A stretch of DNA of 64,000 nucleotides from an uncultured Desulfosarcina sp. (GCF_963668215.1 NZ_OY764190.1:868001-932000); one strand, 5' to 3'. Positions 18,478 through 27,766 are shown, numbered from the stretch's first letter. Numbers and translations: made by a program. The notes: generated by a model from the letters alone, not told the origin.

Positions 18478-18919
18478 CTTAAAAACAAACTTTTGCAACC
18501 GCAATATGTATTTTTTTTCACAACCAAATAGGTAATTCTTGTGCCAATTTTCAGTCTGTTTCCATGCTCTTCCTCCCGGCGCTTACGGTTGCCGGGTTGT
18601 GTCGAAAGACCGTTTTGCCGGCGAAGCCATTGACCGATCCTGACGATCGATGCCCGCAGGATACCGGTTTTCGGGCGTTTGGGCGTCATCCGGCCAAAAA
18701 GCGGCAGCCTTTGCGATTACGGTCGGGGCTGCCGGTGGAACCATCCCTGTCAGCCGGGACATAATGGCACAACTCTTGTATTCCTAATTTGCCGATTTCA
18801 ACTTAAAATACCGGACGCTTGCGGTTCCGGTTCCATCCGCAGCGCCGGCAGGCTTTCCCGTTGACAACCGGCAGGAGCTGTTCGATAAAATTAAAACGAT
18901 ATTGACCTGATGCCCTAAA
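18478..18919. other. Intergenic stretch of about 440 bases with hairpins, no gene recognised
   Basis: It contains CCCGGC...GCCGGG (about 18575-18597) and CGGCAGCC...GGCTGCCG (about 18702-18736) inverted repeats, but no riboswitch class could be matched and no ORF has a ribosome-binding site. It may hold the promoter and leader of the MerR/cyclase-like gene at 18920. Confidence 0.4.
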
Positions 18920-20491
18920 GTGGATGACGAACCCATGGCCTCCAGTGTAACCCCATTGTTTTCGGAACCCGAAACGACCGATCCGACGGATCGAAAATGG
19001 TTGAGCGGTAACGAAGTCTTGCAGGAAACCGGAATTTCCAAGCGGGACCTGATCCGGTTCATCCAGCTGCGGGTACTGCCGAAATCGATGATGCGGGTGG
19101 CGGCGGTCAGTGGCGACAGCCGCAAAAAAAGCTACTTTTCGGCCGACATTCTGGGGCACGTGTCCCTGCTCAAGCGTTTGCGGGACCAGGGTCACTCCAT
19201 CGAAGAAATCGCCAGGGAAATGCACGAAGCGGCCGGAAGCCCCGACATGCCACAAGCGCTGCCCGCCGCAAAAGCGCCGGCCGTCGAAAAGCCTGTTGAA
19301 ACGACAGTGCAAGCAGGCATACCGTCGCAGATTCATCTGCTCGCCGATTCCATCTCCACAGCCGCGTTTTTCGTTGCACATGACCTGCGCATCGGCTGGA
19401 TCAAGTCAGGCCAGAGAGACCGCCTTTCCGTGGCCATCGAAAACGAACTGGCCAACGACCCCAACGGAACCGTACTGGACATCATGCTGCGGGCGTCCCT
19501 GAAAGAAATGGTTTTCAACTGGCCGCCCCTGTTCTCGTTCACCTATCGCTTCCTGCAGGCGACCGTACCGGCGGAAACCTTCGAAAAGCTGGCGCCCATG
19601 GTTTCCCTGAATCTGGAAAATACGGACTCCGCAGAGGGTTTTATCCCCGGCGGAGGGACCAACGGCCCTGTCGACAGCTGCCCTATCCGTCTGGAGGAAG
19701 AGGACGGCCAGGTCCAGTTGCTGCGCTTTTATGGAATTGCCCTTGCGGAAGGAACGCTTTTCATCCTGGACGAGGATCGCTGGCAGGAGACGTTGCCCGC
19801 CGTACAACTGGAGGACAGCCAGACCAAACCCGCGTTGAAAGACGATCTCGAGTCCAGAAAGATCCCCTTCAGCGTGCTTTCAGCCCGGCTGGACGATTCG
19901 CGCAGCATCGTGGACACCCTGCTGCCGGAAACCTATTTCAAACTGATGACGCGCATCTGGGACGAAAGCGACCGGGTGCTGGCATTTTACGGCGGCCAGC
20001 GGGCCAAGCGCAGCGGCACTGAGGTTCAGTACATCATTCCCAAACACGCCAACACGGACCCCGCTTTCGACGCCATCCGCTGTGCCTTTACCTTAAGAGA
20101 AAAAATGCGCGAAATCGAGGCCTCGCTCAAGGCGGACGGCGGCTGGTTCGCCAATATCCGGCTGAACATCGGCATCAGCAGCGGCAGCGACCATGTCCAA
20201 CAGGAAGATCTGACCGCCAGCATGGCTTTTCTGTTGCCCGGCGGGGCGTCGGATCAGGCCTTTCACCTCTCCTCCATTGCCCATGGCGGAGGCGTCTGGA
20301 TTACCAAATCGGCCTTCGGCCATCTTTCGCCGCGTCAGAGGGACCGCATCGTATTCGGCATCTATCGAGATGACAAGCTGATCCGCAATATCTTCGCCCA
20401 GGTGGCGGATCTTCCCCATGCCCCCGACACCCCGCCCCTGTCACGGGCCATCCGCTCCCTTTCCGTGACCCGCATCATCGATATCAAATAA
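18920..20491 (+). CDS. MerR-type HTH protein fused to a degenerate nucleotide-cyclase-like domain
   Basis: A 523-residue protein. Residues about 25-100 look like a MerR winged helix (LSGNEVLQETGISKRDLIRF ... YFSADILGHVSLLKRLRDQG). A linker rich in Ala/Pro follows, then a middle region of unknown fold, and residues about 300-480 resemble a class III adenylate/guanylate cyclase domain (the stretch ending in RLNIGISSG is the usual RIGINTG strand). The first metal-binding aspartate of active cyclases is not seen where expected (VLSARLDDS), so the domain may only bind a nucleotide or act as a dimer module. It is probably a cytoplasmic regulator. Target and ligand are unknown. Start choice between 18920 and 18935 is open. 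Confidence 0.68.
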   Translation: MDDEPMASSVTPLFSEPETTDPTDRKWLSGNEVLQETGISKRDLIRFIQLRVLPKSMMRVAAVSGDSRKKSYFSADILGHVSLLKRLRDQGHSIEEIAREMHEAAGSPDMPQALPAAKAPAVEKPVETTVQAGIPSQIHLLADSISTAAFFVAHDLRIGWIKSGQRDRLSVAIENELANDPNGTVLDIMLRASLKEMVFNWPPLFSFTYRFLQATVPAETFEKLAPMVSLNLENTDSAEGFIPGGGTNGPVDSCPIRLEEEDGQVQLLRFYGIALAEGTLFILDEDRWQETLPAVQLEDSQTKPALKDDLESRKIPFSVLSARLDDSRSIVDTLLPETYFKLMTRIWDESDRVLAFYGGQRAKRSGTEVQYIIPKHANTDPAFDAIRCAFTLREKMREIEASLKADGGWFANIRLNIGISSGSDHVQQEDLTASMAFLLPGGASDQAFHLSSIAHGGGVWITKSAFGHLSPRQRDRIVFGIYRDDKLIRNIFAQVADLPHAPDTPPLSRAIRSLSVTRIIDIK

Positions 20492-20577
20492 AAACCCGCA
20501 TTGCGGAGCTTTTTGACTTTCCATGCATCTGGCGTTATAGCAGGGCACAATTTTGCGATATGACAAATTTAACGAAC

Positions 20578-20649
20578 TTGTCATACCGGGATTGGCCTGG
20601 CATCAATAACTCATTTAGATAACAGGATTTATGCCTGCCCCGGAATGAC
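20578..20649. repeat. Imperfect palindrome of the dispersed GTCATNCCGG type
   Basis: GTCATACCGGG at the left is matched by an inverted CCCCGGAATGAC at the right, with GGCAT/ATGCC inside, around an AT-rich loop. Such elements are common intergenic repeats. It lies just upstream of the trans-sulfuration gene and could fold in its leader. Confidence 0.5.
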
Positions 20650-20671
20650 GAAAAAATGAAGAAGGAATCCA

Positions 20672-21859
20672 ATGACCCAGAATAGAAAATCCACCGGTAC
20701 CCTTTGCGTGTGGGGCGGAGAACCGGTTGAAATGGTAGAACAGGCGACCCAGGTACCGGTGGTTCACAGCGTCTCTTTCGGCTACTCGGATGTCGATACC
20801 TGGCTGCAGGTCGCCAAAGGCGAGCAGCCCGGACATATCTACAGCCGCAACACCAACCCGACGGTCCAGGCCTTCGAAAACAAGGTCCGCCTGCTGGAGG
20901 GGGCAGAAGCGGCCACCAGCGCCGCCACGGGAATGGGCATTATCAGCAGCACCCTGTTTGCCCTGCTCTGCCCGGGCGACCGGGTGGTTTCGGTAAAGGA
21001 CACCTATGGGGGCACCAACAAGCTGTTCACCGAATTTCTGCCCCGCTACAATGTCGATGTGACCCTTTGCGACACCACCGACCATGAAGCCATCGAAGCA
21101 GCCGTGGCCGGAGGCTGCCGCCTGCTTTACCTGGAAAGCCCCACCAACCCGACCGTAAAGGTGGTGGACATCGCCCGACTGGCCGCCGCCGGAAAACGGG
21201 TCGGCGCCACCGTCGTGGTGGACAACACCTTTGCCACCCCCATCAACCAGAATCCGTTGGAACTGGGCGCCGACCTTGTGCTGCACAGCGCCACCAAATA
21301 CCTGGGCGGCCACGCCGATGCCTTGGGCGGCGTCGTCTGCGGCAAGAAAAAATGGATCGAAGCGGTCTACCACTACCGCGAAATCAACGGCGCCACCCTG
21401 GACCCCATGGCCGCCTACCTGCTGTTGCGGGGGATCAAGACCCTGCATCTGCGCATCCGCCAGCAGAACCAGAGCGCTTTGGCCGTGGCCCGGTTTCTGG
21501 AATCCCATCCTGCCGTGGAGCAGGTCTTTTATCCCGGCCTCGACTCCCATCCGGGCCACGCCATCGCCGCCGGCCAGATGCGCGGATTCGGCGGCATGCT
21601 CAGCTTCATGCTCAAGGAGAACAGCCTTGATGCCGTGCGTCGACTGCTGCCGCGCCTGCGCTATGCCCACGCCGCCGCCAATTTAGGCGCCGTGGAAACC
21701 ATCGTAGGACCGCCAGCCACCACCAGCCACGTCGAGTGCAGCCCCGAAGAACGTGCCCGCATGGGAATCCCCGAAAGCCTGGTGCGCTACTCCACCGGCA
21801 TCGAGGAGACCGCCGATCTGATCGCCGATCTGGAGCAGGCATTGGCCATATTCAAATAG
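20672..21859 (+). CDS. PLP-dependent cystathionine gamma-synthase/lyase family enzyme
   Basis: A 395-residue trans-sulfuration enzyme with GAAGGAATCC before its ATG. The PLP lysine lies in HSATKYLGGH; the phosphate-binding YSRNTNPT and the LESPTNPT and DNTFATP motifs are all present. Family members act on O-acyl-homoserine, cystathionine, methionine or cysteine as cytosolic tetramers. Which reaction is carried out cannot be decided from motifs alone; cystathionine gamma-synthase, O-acetylhomoserine sulfhydrylase and methionine gamma-lyase are all possible. It stands alone with no methionine genes beside it. Confidence 0.92.
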   Translation: MTQNRKSTGTLCVWGGEPVEMVEQATQVPVVHSVSFGYSDVDTWLQVAKGEQPGHIYSRNTNPTVQAFENKVRLLEGAEAATSAATGMGIISSTLFALLCPGDRVVSVKDTYGGTNKLFTEFLPRYNVDVTLCDTTDHEAIEAAVAGGCRLLYLESPTNPTVKVVDIARLAAAGKRVGATVVVDNTFATPINQNPLELGADLVLHSATKYLGGHADALGGVVCGKKKWIEAVYHYREINGATLDPMAAYLLLRGIKTLHLRIRQQNQSALAVARFLESHPAVEQVFYPGLDSHPGHAIAAGQMRGFGGMLSFMLKENSLDAVRRLLPRLRYAHAAANLGAVETIVGPPATTSHVECSPEERARMGIPESLVRYSTGIEETADLIADLEQALAIFK

Positions 21860-21901
21860 GTGTTTCGAGAAAGGTTTTATCAGTTGGGTTAAGCCAGGTA
21901 C

Positions 21902-21957
21902 GTAACTCTGGGGATTTCGAACCCTATTGAAATGAAATAGCCGGGTTCCCCAGTTAC
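21902..21957. repeat. Long imperfect palindrome after the trans-sulfuration gene
   Basis: GTAACT..GGGGA at the left mirrors TCCCCAGTTAC at the right, with a second inner pair (AACCCTATT/AATAGCCGGGTT) around GAAATG. The stem would span about 25 bp with bulges. There is no T-run. It may be a dispersed repeat or a transcript-end structure for the flanking convergent genes. Confidence 0.55.
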
Positions 21958-22048
21958 ATTGCTCTTTGAAAATTTGTGATGGTATCGCTGATTTGATCAG
22001 GTGGCGTACATTCTTCCTTATGAAACGCCGATAACAATCCCGCTCTGC

Positions 22049-22375
22049 TCAAGCAACATGTTGCGTCGCCGAATTGTTTGCCTGAACTGCTTCAGCGTGC
22101 AATTTTATTCCGAGTGCGTTTATCACTTTGAGAATAGTATCAAAATTGGGGCTTCGTTCTCCGGACAATGCCTTGTAAAGGCTTTCCCGAGATACCCCGG
22201 CATCACGAGCAACTTGTGACATACCTTTAGCCCTGGCTATATCACCTAGAGCTTTCGCAATAAAAGAAGCATCACCTTGTGCTTCTTCGATGCTGGCTTC
22301 AAGATAAGCGGCCATTTCTTCCGGTGTGCGAAGATGTTCGGCGACATCGTAGCGGGTTGTTATAGTTTTAGTCAT
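22049..22375 (-). CDS. HigA-like antitoxin (XRE-type HTH, addiction module antidote)
   Basis: A 108-residue protein. The N-terminus (TRYDVAEHLRTPEEMAAYL) and the HTH (MSQVARDAGVSRESLYKALS, then SPNFDTILKVINALGI) match the addiction-module antidote family paired with RelE-like toxins. It lies 9 bases downstream of the toxin gene, the toxin-first order of higBA. It should neutralise the toxin and repress the promoter at the 22,683-22,702 palindrome. Confidence 0.92.
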   Translation of the reverse strand: MTKTITTRYDVAEHLRTPEEMAAYLEASIEEAQGDASFIAKALGDIARAKGMSQVARDAGVSRESLYKALSGERSPNFDTILKVINALGIKLHAEAVQANNSATQHVA

Positions 22376-22384
22376 GATTGGCTC

Positions 22385-22675
22385 CTATAAATTTTTTGCA
22401 AGGCGAAGAGCAGTTTTAATGTCCTTGGTTTGGGTTCGTTTGTCGCCACCAGCCAGCAAAATAACCACTTTTTGCCCTTGTTTTTTGAAATAGACTCTAT
22501 ATCCGGGTCCATAATCGATCCGCAATTCTGAAACGCCCTCACCCACTGCCTTAACGTCCCCCGGATTTCCGGCTGCCAGCCGTTCAATTCTAACAAGAAT
22601 GCGGGCGCGGGCACGAATATCTTTTAACGCATCGATCCATTTAACAAAAGTTTCAGTTTTACGTATTTCAACCAT
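22385..22675 (-). CDS. RelE/HigB-like toxin (addiction module killer protein)
   Basis: A 96-residue protein of the RelE/ParE superfamily, in the HigB-like branch whose members cleave mRNA on the ribosome. Typical segments are FVKWIDALKDIRARARILVR, RLAAGNPGDVKAVGEGVSEL, and YGPGYRVYFKKQGQKVVILLAGGDK in the C-terminal strand region. It is the first gene of the pair. The ATG at 22675 falls about where transcription from the upstream promoter should begin, so the message may be leaderless; no Shine-Dalgarno sequence is seen. Confidence 0.92.
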   Translation of the reverse strand: MVEIRKTETFVKWIDALKDIRARARILVRIERLAAGNPGDVKAVGEGVSELRIDYGPGYRVYFKKQGQKVVILLAGGDKRTQTKDIKTALRLAKNL

Positions 22676-22681
22676 GGGTAT

Positions 22682-22710
22682 GATGTATCCACGTGGCTAC
22701 ATTATGTCAA
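22682..22710 (-). promoter_or_regulatory. Promoter with operator of the toxin-antitoxin pair
   Basis: On the minus strand TTGACA (22705-22710) and TACATC (22682-22687) are 17 bases apart. The spacer and -10 box lie within a near-perfect 20-bp palindrome at 22683-22702, ATGTATCCACGTGGCTACAT, with an E-box-like CCACGTGG core. This is the expected form of a HigA binding site. Confidence 0.65.
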
Positions 22711-22924
22711 CAAAAATCAGACAGTGATAATTTTCAGTGCCATCACAACTGGTATTTAGCTACCAGGGTTTCGAACTTAAAGGCATATTTTTAACACTTT
22801 AACCGAACCGCTTATACATAGAGTATGTGGGCATTTTTTGACGTTGCGTAGCGCTGCCCTAAGCGCTCAGATAATTTTTAAGATGTGTTCTAATGTCTTC
22901 ATGAGAACCCCGTTGCCTGGCTGT
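22711..22924. other. Intergenic, low GC, no gene seen
   Basis: This lies between the toxin-antitoxin promoter and the palindrome at 22925. Its base composition is lower than the surroundings, as often seen beside toxin-antitoxin modules. No ORF with a ribosome-binding site was found. Confidence 0.4.
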
Positions 22925-22948
22925 AGGGGCACGGCGCGCCGTGCCCCT
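22925..22948. repeat. Perfect 24-bp palindrome
   Basis: Twelve bases (AGGGGCACGGCG) are followed directly by their reverse complement. This GGGGCAC...GTGCCCC form is a recurrent intergenic palindrome in many genomes. There is no U-tract in either direction. Confidence 0.75.
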
Positions 22949-22979
22949 GCGAAGAACGAGGATGCCGGTCGGCAGTGCG

Positions 22980-24146
22980 TCAGGTCTCAAGAAACTGCTT
23001 TGCCACATGCACATACAGCTCCGCGCCGATGAGCAATGCTTTCTCGTCGAAGGTGAAGCGGGGATGGTGGTGGGGATAGGGTATCTCACCGTCCGGATCG
23101 CGGGCGCCCACGAAGGCGAAGGCAGCGGGAACGGCATCCGCGAAGGCGGCGAAATCTTCTCCCGCCATGGTCTTTACGATGGCGGTCACCGAGTGGCTGT
23201 CGCCCAGGACCGCTGCCGCCGATTCCCGGGCCAGCCGGGTCATGGTTTCGTTATTGGAAAGCAGATCGTTGCCGACCTCGAAGGTCAGTTCGTAGTCGGC
23301 CCGGTGGGCTTTGCAGGTGTGTTCGATGATCCGCTCGAACCGATCACGGATCTCATCGCCTCCCGGATAAAGAAATCGAATGGAGCCGTTTAGGGTGACC
23401 GTTTCGGGAACGATGGTGCTGTTGCTGCCCGCCCGCAGGGCGGTAAACATGATCACCGCCGGATCGAGGGCATCGACCTCCCGGGTCTGGACGGCCTGCA
23501 CCGCCTGAATCACCTGCGCGGCCGTGAGGATGGGGTCGATGGACTGATGGGCGAATCCCGCGTGCCCGCCCCTGCCCCGGATGGTGAGGGTGAAATAGTG
23601 GCTGGCGGCCATGATCGGCCCCGGTTTAAGGTCGATGGTGCCGGTGGGCAGGCTGTTCCACAAATGAAGGCCGAAAGCGGCATCCACGGCCGGATCTTCC
23701 AGGACGCCTTCCGCAACCATCCGGCCGGCCCCGGCATCCTCCTCGTTGGGCTGGAAGGCGAATTTGATGCTGCCGGCGATCCGGTCGCGATGCTCGGCCA
23801 GCACCTTGGCGGCCGTCAGGAGCATGGCCGTGTGCCCGTCGTGCCCGCAGGCGTGCATCACCCCGTCGGTGGTGGAGCGGTAGGGAAGGTCGTTCTCTTC
23901 GTGAATGGGCAGGGCGTCCATGTCGGCCCGCAGCAAGATGGTCCTGCCCGGCCGCGAGCCTTGCAGGAGGCCCAGCACCCCGGTATCGGCCACGGCCCTG
24001 GCGGGAATCTGCAGGGCTTCCAGGCCGCTGAGAACTTTCGCCTGGGTGCGCACTTCCTGAAATCCCAACTCGGGATGGGCGTGCAAATCCCTTCGCAGGG
24101 CGATCAGTTCCGGCTCCAGTTCCGACAGGCGCTGTTTGATGGCCAT
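22980..24146 (-). CDS. M20 family metallo-amidohydrolase (N-acyl amino acid hydrolase-like)
   Basis: A 388-residue zinc/manganese hydrolase of the M20D group (IAA-amino acid hydrolase, aminoacylase, hippurate hydrolase). Metal-binding motifs are intact: HPELGFQE, RADMDALPI, HACGHDGHTA and PNEEDAGAGRM. There is no signal peptide, so it is cytosolic. The start at 24146 lies 4 bases after the stop of the phosphohexomutase gene, so the two are co-transcribed. It should release amino acids from N-acyl or aryl conjugates; the exact substrate is unknown. Confidence 0.92.
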   Translation of the reverse strand: MAIKQRLSELEPELIALRRDLHAHPELGFQEVRTQAKVLSGLEALQIPARAVADTGVLGLLQGSRPGRTILLRADMDALPIHEENDLPYRSTTDGVMHACGHDGHTAMLLTAAKVLAEHRDRIAGSIKFAFQPNEEDAGAGRMVAEGVLEDPAVDAAFGLHLWNSLPTGTIDLKPGPIMAASHYFTLTIRGRGGHAGFAHQSIDPILTAAQVIQAVQAVQTREVDALDPAVIMFTALRAGSNSTIVPETVTLNGSIRFLYPGGDEIRDRFERIIEHTCKAHRADYELTFEVGNDLLSNNETMTRLARESAAAVLGDSHSVTAIVKTMAGEDFAAFADAVPAAFAFVGARDPDGEIPYPHHHPRFTFDEKALLIGAELYVHVAKQFLET

Positions 24147-24150
24147 GGGA

Positions 24151-26274
24151 TCAATCGAGCCCCAGGTATTCCAGCAACCCCTTCCCATATCGGGCAACAA
24201 AGGCCGGGTCCACCTTCTGCACGGGGTTGGCCCCTAAAAAGGCCAATTGTTCGTCCAGCCGTGCCCGCCGGTCGGCGGCATCGGGGACATCCTTGAGCGC
24301 GGCGATCTTCTCTTCGACCTCGAAGTATTTCAGCTTGTCGTCCAGAGGCAGCTGCCAGAAAAGCAGGTACCCCCGCTCGGGAAAATCCACCCCCAGAATG
24401 CCGTAGCAATAGGACATGAAGGCCCGTTCCAGCTTCTGCTGGATCACGACGAGCCTCTCCTTGGCTGCAGCGATGTCGGCCGGATCGAAGGGTTTTCCGA
24501 GAACTTCGATGTAGATCTTGAACTTGGGCTCGGTTCCCGAAGGCCGTACCGTGATGCGGATGCCGCGGGTGTCGGGCAGGTTGTCGAGCTTGAGGATCAG
24601 GACGTTGCGCGAGGAGGTGTCGGTCGGCGACAGGTGGGGCTGGGGCTCCCCTTTCCAGCGGTCGATCTTCTCGGCCACACCGAATTCGCCCACGGAAGAA
24701 ATCTCGTTTTCCCGCAAATGGGCCATGATGGCCTTGATCCGGCCGATTCCCTTGGCGCCCAACAGGCGGATCTCGGTGAGATAATTGTGGCAGTAGCCGT
24801 ACTTGGCGTAGATGCCGTCCAGGTAGTCCACCAGCGTGCGTCCCTCGGATTTGAGCCGGGAGGCGAGTTCTGCCAGCCACACGGCCGCGCCGGCGGCGTC
24901 CTTGTCCCGGGCATAGTTGCCCATGAGAAAACCGTGGCTCTCCTCGGTGCCCAGGATGAAATCATCCTGACGGCCCTCGTCCTCCAGCCGGTTCATGCAG
25001 TCGCCGATGTATTTGAAGCCCACCAGCAGGTCGCCGATGCATTGAATCCCGTTTTCTGCGGCAATGGTATCGATCAGCGAGGAGGTGACCTCGGTTTTGA
25101 TGATCACGTTCTCGCTCGAAAGTCGTCCGGCCTGCCGGTATTGTTCGATGGCGTATTCGGTCAGCACGATGCCGATCTCGTTGCCGTTGAGAAATTTCCA
25201 CTCGCCGCCGTGGCGCACCAGGATGCCGATGCGGTCGGCATCCGGATCGGTGCTCATGATCACGTCGGCACCGATGGCATCGGCATTGGGCCGGGCCGTG
25301 TCGAAGGACTGGATCACTTCCGGATTGGGAATGTTGAAGGTGACGTTCTCGAAGGCGCCGCTCAGATTGGACGTGGCCGGGTCCAGGTGGATGTCGAACC
25401 CCATGGCCTTGAGCACCGGGTAGACCGACGTCAAACCGGTGCCGTGCAGCGGGCTGTAAAGAATCTTGACCCCGCGGGCATCGCTGAGCTGCAGGGCGGC
25501 CACGGCCTTATGATAAGCCTCGTCCACCGCCGCGCCGATGATTTCCAGCAGTCCGTTTTCCGTGGCCTTTTCAAGATCCAGGGTCTTGATGGCGGAGACG
25601 TTCTGGGTCACCTCGTCCACCAGTTCCTGGTCATAGGGCGGAATGAGCTGGCCGCCGTACTGGTCGTACACCTTCTTGCCGTTGTCGGTGGGCAGGTTGT
25701 GGCTGGCCGAAAACATGCACCCGGAAACGGCGCCCAGGTGACGGATGGCAAAGGAAAGTTCCGGGGTGCTGCGGGTGCTTTCGAACAGATAGATCTGTAT
25801 GCCGTTGGCCGTGTAAACCTGGGCCGCCGCTTCGGCCAGCTGTCGGCAGTCCAGATCTTTGACCGGGTTGGGCCGGTCCGCGGCGTAGCGCGCGGTATCC
25901 GTAAACCGGCGCACATCGTAGGCCAGCACCACCCCTTTCTGCCTGGCCGATTCGCCGTGGGCCTTGGTCAAAAACTGGCTGTGCCCCTGGGCCGAGGCCT
26001 GGATGGTCCAGGGGTTGATGCGGTTGGGCCCGACGCCCACCAGTCCGCGGCGGCCGCCGGTGCCAAAGGGGATGACCTGATAAAAGGAATCCAGCAGAAA
26101 ATCCCACTGCTGCGATTCAATCAGGTGGTCGATCTGGGGAACGTAGTCGGCAAACATCGCGTCGGTGAGCCACGTCTGCAGGTTCGCAAGGGCATCGGAC
26201 TTGAAGTTTTCCGGCAAGTCGAGGCTATCGAAGCCTTTTTTTGCTTTTTCAAGCAGGGTCTGGTATGGGTCCAT
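24151..26274 (-). CDS. Phosphoglucomutase/phosphomannomutase family phosphohexomutase
   Basis: A 707-residue alpha-D-phosphohexomutase. The start at 26274 (MDPYQTLL) has AAGGA upstream. All four active-site elements are visible: phosphoserine loop (FSASHNLPTDNGKK), metal loop DPDADRIGI, sugar loop GTEESHGF and phosphate loop RPSGTEPKFKIY. The C-terminus carries about 100 extra residues beyond the usual 550-600. It probably interconverts glucose-1-phosphate and glucose-6-phosphate, which would connect to the glycogen cluster 10 kb away, but mannose specificity cannot be excluded. Confidence 0.9.
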   Translation of the reverse strand: MDPYQTLLEKAKKGFDSLDLPENFKSDALANLQTWLTDAMFADYVPQIDHLIESQQWDFLLDSFYQVIPFGTGGRRGLVGVGPNRINPWTIQASAQGHSQFLTKAHGESARQKGVVLAYDVRRFTDTARYAADRPNPVKDLDCRQLAEAAAQVYTANGIQIYLFESTRSTPELSFAIRHLGAVSGCMFSASHNLPTDNGKKVYDQYGGQLIPPYDQELVDEVTQNVSAIKTLDLEKATENGLLEIIGAAVDEAYHKAVAALQLSDARGVKILYSPLHGTGLTSVYPVLKAMGFDIHLDPATSNLSGAFENVTFNIPNPEVIQSFDTARPNADAIGADVIMSTDPDADRIGILVRHGGEWKFLNGNEIGIVLTEYAIEQYRQAGRLSSENVIIKTEVTSSLIDTIAAENGIQCIGDLLVGFKYIGDCMNRLEDEGRQDDFILGTEESHGFLMGNYARDKDAAGAAVWLAELASRLKSEGRTLVDYLDGIYAKYGYCHNYLTEIRLLGAKGIGRIKAIMAHLRENEISSVGEFGVAEKIDRWKGEPQPHLSPTDTSSRNVLILKLDNLPDTRGIRITVRPSGTEPKFKIYIEVLGKPFDPADIAAAKERLVVIQQKLERAFMSYCYGILGVDFPERGYLLFWQLPLDDKLKYFEVEEKIAALKDVPDAADRRARLDEQLAFLGANPVQKVDPAFVARYGKGLLEYLGLD

Positions 26275-26445
26275 GCCATTGTCCTTTTTGCACATGTTTG
26301 ATGAGGAAGGTTCACATCGTCGGATATAATTATTTCGTAAGCGTTCACAGGGCACCGCATCTGCTTTGTTCCCGGGCACTTGAAGTATGACCAATACGTC
26401 GGCGTGCCCGGCGCCTCACATCTGCGGCACCCTGCAAACGCTTAC

Positions 26446-26460
26446 TGGTCAGGCAGTTGC
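26446..26460 (+). promoter_or_regulatory. Possible sigma-54 promoter before the MFS gene
   Basis: TGG at the -24 position and TTGC at the -12 position have the correct 12-base GG-to-GC spacing (TGGTCAGGCAGTTGC), about 90 bases before the MFS start. The middle of the -24 element deviates from consensus. Confidence 0.33.
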
Positions 26461-26551
26461 GGCACATTGGGAATTTCAACCCCGTGAACGGTCACATTAT
26501 TTCATTTTTTTCCCCCATTGACAACGGATTTAAGGAATCGACCCCGGCCCC

Positions 26552-27766
26552 ATGAATGCCACCGACCGCAAAATCTTCTGTGCCCTTTTCGCTTCCATCT
26601 TTGCGGCCGTCACCGGTGTGGGCATCGTGGTCCCTCTTTTGCCAGTCTATGCCCACAGCCTGGGTGCCGACGGGATTTACATCGGACTGATCTTCGGTGC
26701 GTTCTCGCTTTCCCGCACATTCTTCCTGCCCTATTTCGGCCGCCGGTCCGATAAAAAAGGGCGCAAACCGTTCATCGTGACCGGACTTTTCTTCTACGCC
26801 GTGATCTCCATCGCCTTTATTTTCTCTACCGGTGTCGAGTCCCTGATCGGCATCCGCTTTGTCCAGGGGATCGCCTCGGCCATGATCATGCCGGTGGTCC
26901 AGGCCTACGTGGGAGACATCACCCCCCGGGGCAAAGAGGGCTGGATCATGGGGCTGTTCAACATGTCCATGTTCATCGGGCTCAGCGCCGGACCGCTGAT
27001 CGGCGGGGTCATCAAGGACCGTTTCAGCCTGCAGGGGGCCTTTGTCTGCATGGGTATTCTGTCCATGATCGGCTTTGGATTGAGCCTGGTTTTCCTGCCC
27101 CCCGTATCTGAGGAACACACGGTAAAAAGCGGTCGGCCGCCGGTTGCCTGGTCCAAAATTCTCAAGGATCGCACGATTATCGGCCTTTCCGTCTTCCGCC
27201 TGGTCTATACGGCCTGCATCGGAATCATCTGGGGCTTTCTACCGGTGCTGGCTGACACCGAGTTTTCCATTTCCGCATCGTCCATCGGCATCCTGGTAAT
27301 GATGGGCGTCAGTGTGAGCGGGGTGATTCAGGTGCCCATGGGATGGGTGGCCGACCAGGTGAACCGCAAGGCGATGGTCGTTGTGGGGGGGCTGGTGGTG
27401 GCTGGCTCGGTATACAGCTTCGTGCATGCCACCGGTTTCAATTACCTGTTCTGGGCCAGCGTCGTCTTCGGGATCGGCGGGGGCGTCTCAATGCCGGCCC
27501 TGATGGCGGCCGCGGTTCTGCGGGGCAGTCATATCGATGCCATGGGATCGGTGATGTCCCTGCTCACGGCGGCCCACAGCCTGGGCATGCTGGTCGGCTC
27601 GGTGCTGGCCGGCGTGCTGATGGATCTGTTTCAACTCAGGCAGGCATTTTGCTTCGGTTCGGTGGCCATGGCCGTGGGAACGGTGCTGTTCGTCATCTGC
27701 ACCTGGCGGTCGGATCTGAGCGAGGGAACGGTTCTCTCGCCGCCTCCCCAGATTCCGGAGGGATGA
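26552..27766 (+). CDS. MFS transporter
   Basis: A 404-residue, 12-helix major facilitator. The N-terminus (AAVTGVGIVVPLLPVYAHSLGA) and the loop RRSDKKGRKPFIV after helix 2 fit drug/sugar-efflux type MFS proteins. AAGGAATC lies upstream of the ATG. Transcription is divergent from the phosphohexomutase operon. The substrate is unknown. Confidence 0.88.
   Translation: MNATDRKIFCALFASIFAAVTGVGIVVPLLPVYAHSLGADGIYIGLIFGAFSLSRTFFLPYFGRRSDKKGRKPFIVTGLFFYAVISIAFIFSTGVESLIGIRFVQGIASAMIMPVVQAYVGDITPRGKEGWIMGLFNMSMFIGLSAGPLIGGVIKDRFSLQGAFVCMGILSMIGFGLSLVFLPPVSEEHTVKSGRPPVAWSKILKDRTIIGLSVFRLVYTACIGIIWGFLPVLADTEFSISASSIGILVMMGVSVSGVIQVPMGWVADQVNRKAMVVVGGLVVAGSVYSFVHATGFNYLFWASVVFGIGGGVSMPALMAAAVLRGSHIDAMGSVMSLLTAAHSLGMLVGSVLAGVLMDLFQLRQAFCFGSVAMAVGTVLFVICTWRSDLSEGTVLSPPPQIPEG

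Noticed and set aside
18478..18919. Riboswitch before the MerR/cyclase-like gene
   Set aside because: Hairpins exist, but no conserved core of c-di-GMP, cobalamin or other known classes could be matched.
22925..22948. Terminator for the M20 gene
   Set aside because: It is a perfect palindrome but has no T-run; better described as a dispersed palindrome.
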